From assembly GCF_011947365.2 (NCBI RefSeq), contig NZ_JAAVSH020000001.1, positions 2,677,211-2,720,201 on the forward strand: a stretch of DNA of 42,991 nucleotides, read 5' to 3'. The stretch comes from an endosymbiont of Lamellibrachia barhami. Its GTDB lineage: Bacteria > Pseudomonadota > Gammaproteobacteria > Chromatiales > Chromatiaceae. Below, piece after piece: positions 39,648 to 42,991 of this stretch. Numbering within the stretch: position 1 is the first letter of the stretch; each line of letters begins with the position of its first letter. Both the position numbers and the translations under genes were made by a program. The notes under the pieces are model-generated. The model searched no databases. It had not been told where the DNA came from and was given only the letters and a program-made list of their open reading frames with translations.

Positions 39648-42600
39648 TCACTGACGCGACCGTTTATTGTAGACCACGCTGACACTTCCCTTCCCCAGGA
39701 ACCGTTCCAGACGCCGCAGCAGCTCATCGACTGGATTGACCCGCCACTCCTGTCCCAGGACGATATCGCCTTCAGCCCTGGCTGAGCGGTAGTGCAATTT
39801 AATCCCGGTGGTCCCACCGGTGAAGGGTGACAGCAACTGCTGCAGCTCATGACAGAAACTACCGGCATCACTGCCGTTGAGCTGGACATTCAGACCCAGG
39901 TGACCCGCATAGAGCGCCCGCGCCTGTTCAAACGCCAGAACATTATCCACCCGAATGTTCAGGCCTCCCCGGTATTCGTCATAGTTCAGGCTGCCGGAAA
40001 CCACCAGAATACGGTCTGTGGCCAGCAGATCACGATAGGACTCGTAGGTTTCATTGAACAGCGTGGCTTCGATACGACCACTGCGGTCATCCAGCAGCAG
40101 TGTCCCCATATAACCCCGCTGGGTCTGACGGTGGCTGGTCTGCACCACCAGTCCCGCCACTACGACGGGAACACCTCGACGACGCCCACCGCCACCATTT
40201 CCCGACCCACTGTCCAGCGAGAGATCGGCAATGCTGGTCCCGGCAATCTGCCGCAGCTCAGCCTCATAACGGTCGATAGGATGGCCGGTGAGATAGAGTC
40301 CCAGGGTCTCCTTCTCGCCCTGGAGACGCTGTTCGTCCTCCCACTCCTCCACATCGTCAGGCACCACCTGAGGCTCGTTATCCGTGGCAGGCTGGGGATC
40401 ACCCATACCGAAGAGATCGTTCTGCCCCCGCGCCAAATCTTCATGATGTTGCTCCGCCATCTTCAGCGCCAGGGGCAGCTGCATCATCAGTGTCGCCCGG
40501 TTGGCGCCCAGCCCGTCCAGCGCACCCGCCCGCACCAGGGATTCCAGCACCCGCCGGTTGACCCGTTTCAAATCGATACGACGGCAATATTCGAAGATAT
40601 CCTTGAAAGCGCCATTAGCCTTGCGCTCCTGGATGATACATTCGATGGCCGATTCACCCACGCCCTTGATCGCGCCCAGGCCATAGACCACCTTGTTTTC
40701 ACCATCGATAGTGAACTTGTATTCGGAGATATTGACCTGTGGGGGCTCCACCTTGAGCTTCATGCGCCGGCACTCATCGATCAGCGGCACCACCTTGTCG
40801 GTATTGTCCATGTCTGCGGAGCAGACCGCCGCCATGAAAGCCGCCGGGTAGTGCGCCTTGAGCCACATGGTCTGGTACGAGACCAGTGCATAAGCGGCAG
40901 AGTGGGACTTGTTGAAGCCATAACCGGCAAACTTCTCCACCAAGTCGAATATCCTCATCGCCAGATCAGGATCGACGCCGTTCTTCTCCGCCCCCTCCTT
41001 GAACACCGCCCGCTGCTTGGCCATCTCCTCCGGCTTTTTCTTACCCATCGCCCGGCGCAGCATGTCAGCACCGCCGAGTGAATAACCTGCCAGCACCTGA
41101 GCGATCTGCATGACCTGCTCCTGGTAGAGGATGACGCCGTAGGTAGCCTCGAGAATCGGCTTCAGCGACTCATGCTGGTAGTTGGCATCGGGGTAGGAGA
41201 TCTTCTCCTTGCCATGCTTGCGGGCGATAAAGTTATCCACCATACCCGACTGCAGCGGGCCGGGGCGAAACAGGGCGACCAGGGCAGTGATATCACCGAA
41301 ACAGTCGGGCTTGAGCTTTTTGACCAGCTCCTTCATACCCCGGGACTCGAGCTGGAATATAGCCGTGGTCTCGGCACTCAACAGCAGCTTGAAAGCCGCC
41401 TTGTCCGCCATGTCGATGGCGGTGATATCGATGGGTGCCTCTCCGGTTGCAACACGACCGGCGTTCACCGTTTTCAACGCCCAGTCGACGATGGTAAGGG
41501 TGCGCAGTCCAAGAAAGTCGAACTTCACCAGCCCGACCTTCTCCACGTCATCCTTATCGAACTGAGTGACCAGACCTTCACCGCTGGCTTCACAGTAGAG
41601 CGGTGTGAAGTCGGTGAGCAGGCCGGGGGCGATCACCACACCACCCGCATGCTTGCCGGCGTTGCGCGCACACCCCTCCAGCTTTCTCGCCATCGTGATG
41701 AGTTCGGTGACCTCCTCGTCGGTCTCGTAGGCCTGCTTGAGATCCTCGCTCTCCTGCAGTGCCTTTTTCAGCGTCATGCCGATCTCGAAGGGCACCATCT
41801 TCGCCACCCGGTCGGTGAAACCGTAAGGATGTCCCAGCACCCGCCCCACATCCCGCACCACTGCCTTCGCCGCCATGGAGCCGTAGGTGATGATCTGGGA
41901 GACCGAATCGCGGCCGTAGGTGCGCGCCACATAGTCGATCACCCGGTCACGCTTGTCCATGCAGAAGTCGACATCGAAGTCGGGCATGGAGACACGCTCA
42001 GGGTTGAGGAACCGCTCAAACAGCAGTTCGTGCTCGATAGGATCAAGATCGGTGATTTTCAGTGCATATGCGGCCAGGGAACCCGCACCGGAGCCACGCC
42101 CCGGTCCCACCGGGATGTCATTGTCCTTGGCCCACTGGATAAAGTCGGCCACGATCAGAAAGTAGCCTGGGAATCCCATACTGTTGATGACGTCCAGCTC
42201 GATCTGCAACCGCTCATCGTAGACCTTGCGCTGATTGCTGAACTCCGCAGCCGTCGCATCGAAGATCTGTTCAAGCCGCCACTCCAGCCCCTTTAGGGAC
42301 TCTGCGGCAAAGTACTCATCGATGGTCATCCCTTCCGGAATGGGGAAATCGGGCAGGTAGTTCTTGCCCAGGGTCAGCTCAATGTTACAGCGCCGGGCGA
42401 TCTCAACCGAGTTTTCTAGCGCCTCTGGAATATCGGCAAAGAGGGTCTGCATCTCCTCTGGACTGCGCAGATATTGCTGTTCGTTGTAGAGTCTGGGACG
42501 GCGGGGGTCATCCAGGGTTCGTCCATCGTGGATACAGACCCGTACCTCATGGGCCTCAAAATCCTCCTGGGAGAGAAAGCGGACATCGTTGGTCGCCACC

Positions 42601-42773
42601 ACCGGCACATCATACTTTTCCGCCAGTGCCACGCTGGCGTGCACACAGGCCTCCTCCTCAAACCTGCCGGTTCGAGTCAGCTCCAGATAGTGCGCGATCT
42701 CCCGAACAGCCCCAGCCAGCAGGCCAACAGGCGCTGTGCCCGCCTCATTCCCAGCGAGCAGCGCCCGGCCCAA
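39648..42773 (-). CDS. dnaE: DNA polymerase III subunit alpha (5' end missing)
   Basis: Replicative DNA polymerase catalytic subunit; 1041 residues are in one frame of a usual ~1160-1170. Present: the rest of the PHP domain (VPVVATNDVRFL), palm with the catalytic aspartates in PDFDVDFCMDKRD (about 270-282), GRGSGAGSLAAYALK (about 230-243), fingers with HAGGVVIAP, FQLESRGMKELVKKLKPD, and the helix-hairpin-helix (IKGVGESAIE), then the OB domain (about 830-930) and tau-binding tail. The displayed start is artificial: the reading frame continues upstream in 42774-42958 with indels, and the first ~75 codons lie beyond the window. Confidence 0.97.
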   Translation of the reverse strand: MGRALLAGNEAGTAPVGLLAGAVREIAHYLELTRTGRFEEEACVHASVALAEKYDVPVVATNDVRFLSQEDFEAHEVRVCIHDGRTLDDPRRPRLYNEQQYLRSPEEMQTLFADIPEALENSVEIARRCNIELTLGKNYLPDFPIPEGMTIDEYFAAESLKGLEWRLEQIFDATAAEFSNQRKVYDERLQIELDVINSMGFPGYFLIVADFIQWAKDNDIPVGPGRGSGAGSLAAYALKITDLDPIEHELLFERFLNPERVSMPDFDVDFCMDKRDRVIDYVARTYGRDSVSQIITYGSMAAKAVVRDVGRVLGHPYGFTDRVAKMVPFEIGMTLKKALQESEDLKQAYETDEEVTELITMARKLEGCARNAGKHAGGVVIAPGLLTDFTPLYCEASGEGLVTQFDKDDVEKVGLVKFDFLGLRTLTIVDWALKTVNAGRVATGEAPIDITAIDMADKAAFKLLLSAETTAIFQLESRGMKELVKKLKPDCFGDITALVALFRPGPLQSGMVDNFIARKHGKEKISYPDANYQHESLKPILEATYGVILYQEQVMQIAQVLAGYSLGGADMLRRAMGKKKPEEMAKQRAVFKEGAEKNGVDPDLAMRIFDLVEKFAGYGFNKSHSAAYALVSYQTMWLKAHYPAAFMAAVCSADMDNTDKVVPLIDECRRMKLKVEPPQVNISEYKFTIDGENKVVYGLGAIKGVGESAIECIIQERKANGAFKDIFEYCRRIDLKRVNRRVLESLVRAGALDGLGANRATLMMQLPLALKMAEQHHEDLARGQNDLFGMGDPQPATDNEPQVVPDDVEEWEDEQRLQGEKETLGLYLTGHPIDRYEAELRQIAGTSIADLSLDSGSGNGGGGRRRGVPVVVAGLVVQTSHRQTQRGYMGTLLLDDRSGRIEATLFNETYESYRDLLATDRILVVSGSLNYDEYRGGLNIRVDNVLAFEQARALYAGHLGLNVQLNGSDAGSFCHELQQLLSPFTGGTTGIKLHYRSARAEGDIVLGQEWRVNPVDELLRRLERFLGKGSVSVVYNKRSRQ

Positions 42774-42958
42774 ATCCCCTCACGCCCGCCGGAGGGGCAA
42801 TCAGTCCACCTGCATTACCTCTTCCAGCCACCTCTTCGTTCCGGGGTGTCGGGCGGCCAAGGTGTTGACCCTCCCGGCAACTACGCCGGGAGATTGCTGT
42901 GGCGGGTGAGATTGTTATAGCCAACCTGATTCTGCACCAACAGGAGTAGCCGGAAGGA
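42774..42958 (-). pseudogene. dnaE: Upstream part of dnaE, frame broken by indels
   Basis: Read piecewise on the minus strand this gives typical DnaE PHP sequence: LLVQNQVGYNNLTR (around 42910-42950), RWLEE (around 42820) and GLIALSGGREGDLGRALLAGNE with two missing bases around 42770-42800. Several indels, next to the adapter, separate the pieces. I take this as raw read error rather than gene decay. Confidence 0.8.
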
Positions 42959-42976
42959 GCAATACGTAACTGAACG
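42959..42976. other. Oxford Nanopore ligation-adapter remnant (right end)
   Basis: GCAATACGTAACTGAACG matches the first 18 bases of the Nanopore Y-adapter bottom strand without difference. The final 15 bases (42977-42991) are low-quality remainder. Together with the left end it shows that this contig spans read ends and was not trimmed. Confidence 0.9.
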
Positions 42977-42991
42977 GGAAGCGGCCAACAA

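Overview
This 43-kb window is a conserved housekeeping stretch of a gammaproteobacterium. The evidence is gene order. tpiA-secG-tRNA-Leu(GAG), tRNA-fMet near rimP-nusA-infB, dnaE-accA-tilS, carA-carB-greA and rlmE-ftsH-folP-glmM (with yhbY divergent) are all typical gammaproteobacterial neighbourhoods. A 14-gene nuo operon (separate nuoC and nuoD) between tRNA-Leu and tRNA-fMet fits sulfur-oxidising or Chromatiales-like lineages, but no gene here fixes the genus.

Layout, left to right. 1-3416: infB (5' half only, frame broken), nusA and rimP on the minus strand, with a leader at 3417-3600 carrying two terminator-like hairpins. 3886-7264: an AT-richer plus-strand pair, a GspG-like pseudopilin interrupted by an in-frame TAA and a membrane GGDEF/EAL protein, lying between rimP and the tRNA-fMet gene (7538-7614). 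7681-23688: the complex I operon nuoA-N on the minus strand, with a recognisable sigma70 promoter at 23757-23785. It contains a 1.44-kb direct duplication (end of nuoB, nuoC, first half of nuoD). 23890-31174: tRNA-Leu, secG, tpiA, glmM, folP, ftsH, rlmE and greA (minus), with yhbY (plus). 31200-36239: carB, carA and a trxC-type thioredoxin (minus). 36369-37205: a solitary DUF692/MNIO protein (plus). 37272 to the end: tilS, accA and dnaE (minus); the dnaE 5' end is damaged and incomplete.

The window is a whole assembled molecule. Both ends carry Oxford Nanopore ligation-adapter sequence, and the terminal 0.2-0.6 kb and an internal block at 21516-22235 are dense in indels, as in unpolished long-read sequence. 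The frame breaks in infB and dnaE and the nuo duplication must be judged with this in mind. The two nuoC copies also differ by many plain substitutions, so two strain haplotypes may have been joined.

Most biologically interesting: (1) a REP/BIME element at 37202-37291 with the GTAG foot typical of RAYT-mobilised repeats, which supplies the stop codons of both convergent neighbours, and a decayed relative at 30600-30686; (2) the solitary MNIO protein lacking one expected iron-ligand His; (3) the pseudopilin plus c-di-GMP cassette; (4) tandem terminator-like hairpins before rimP. I saw no CRISPR array, phage, transposase or clearly new multigene system.
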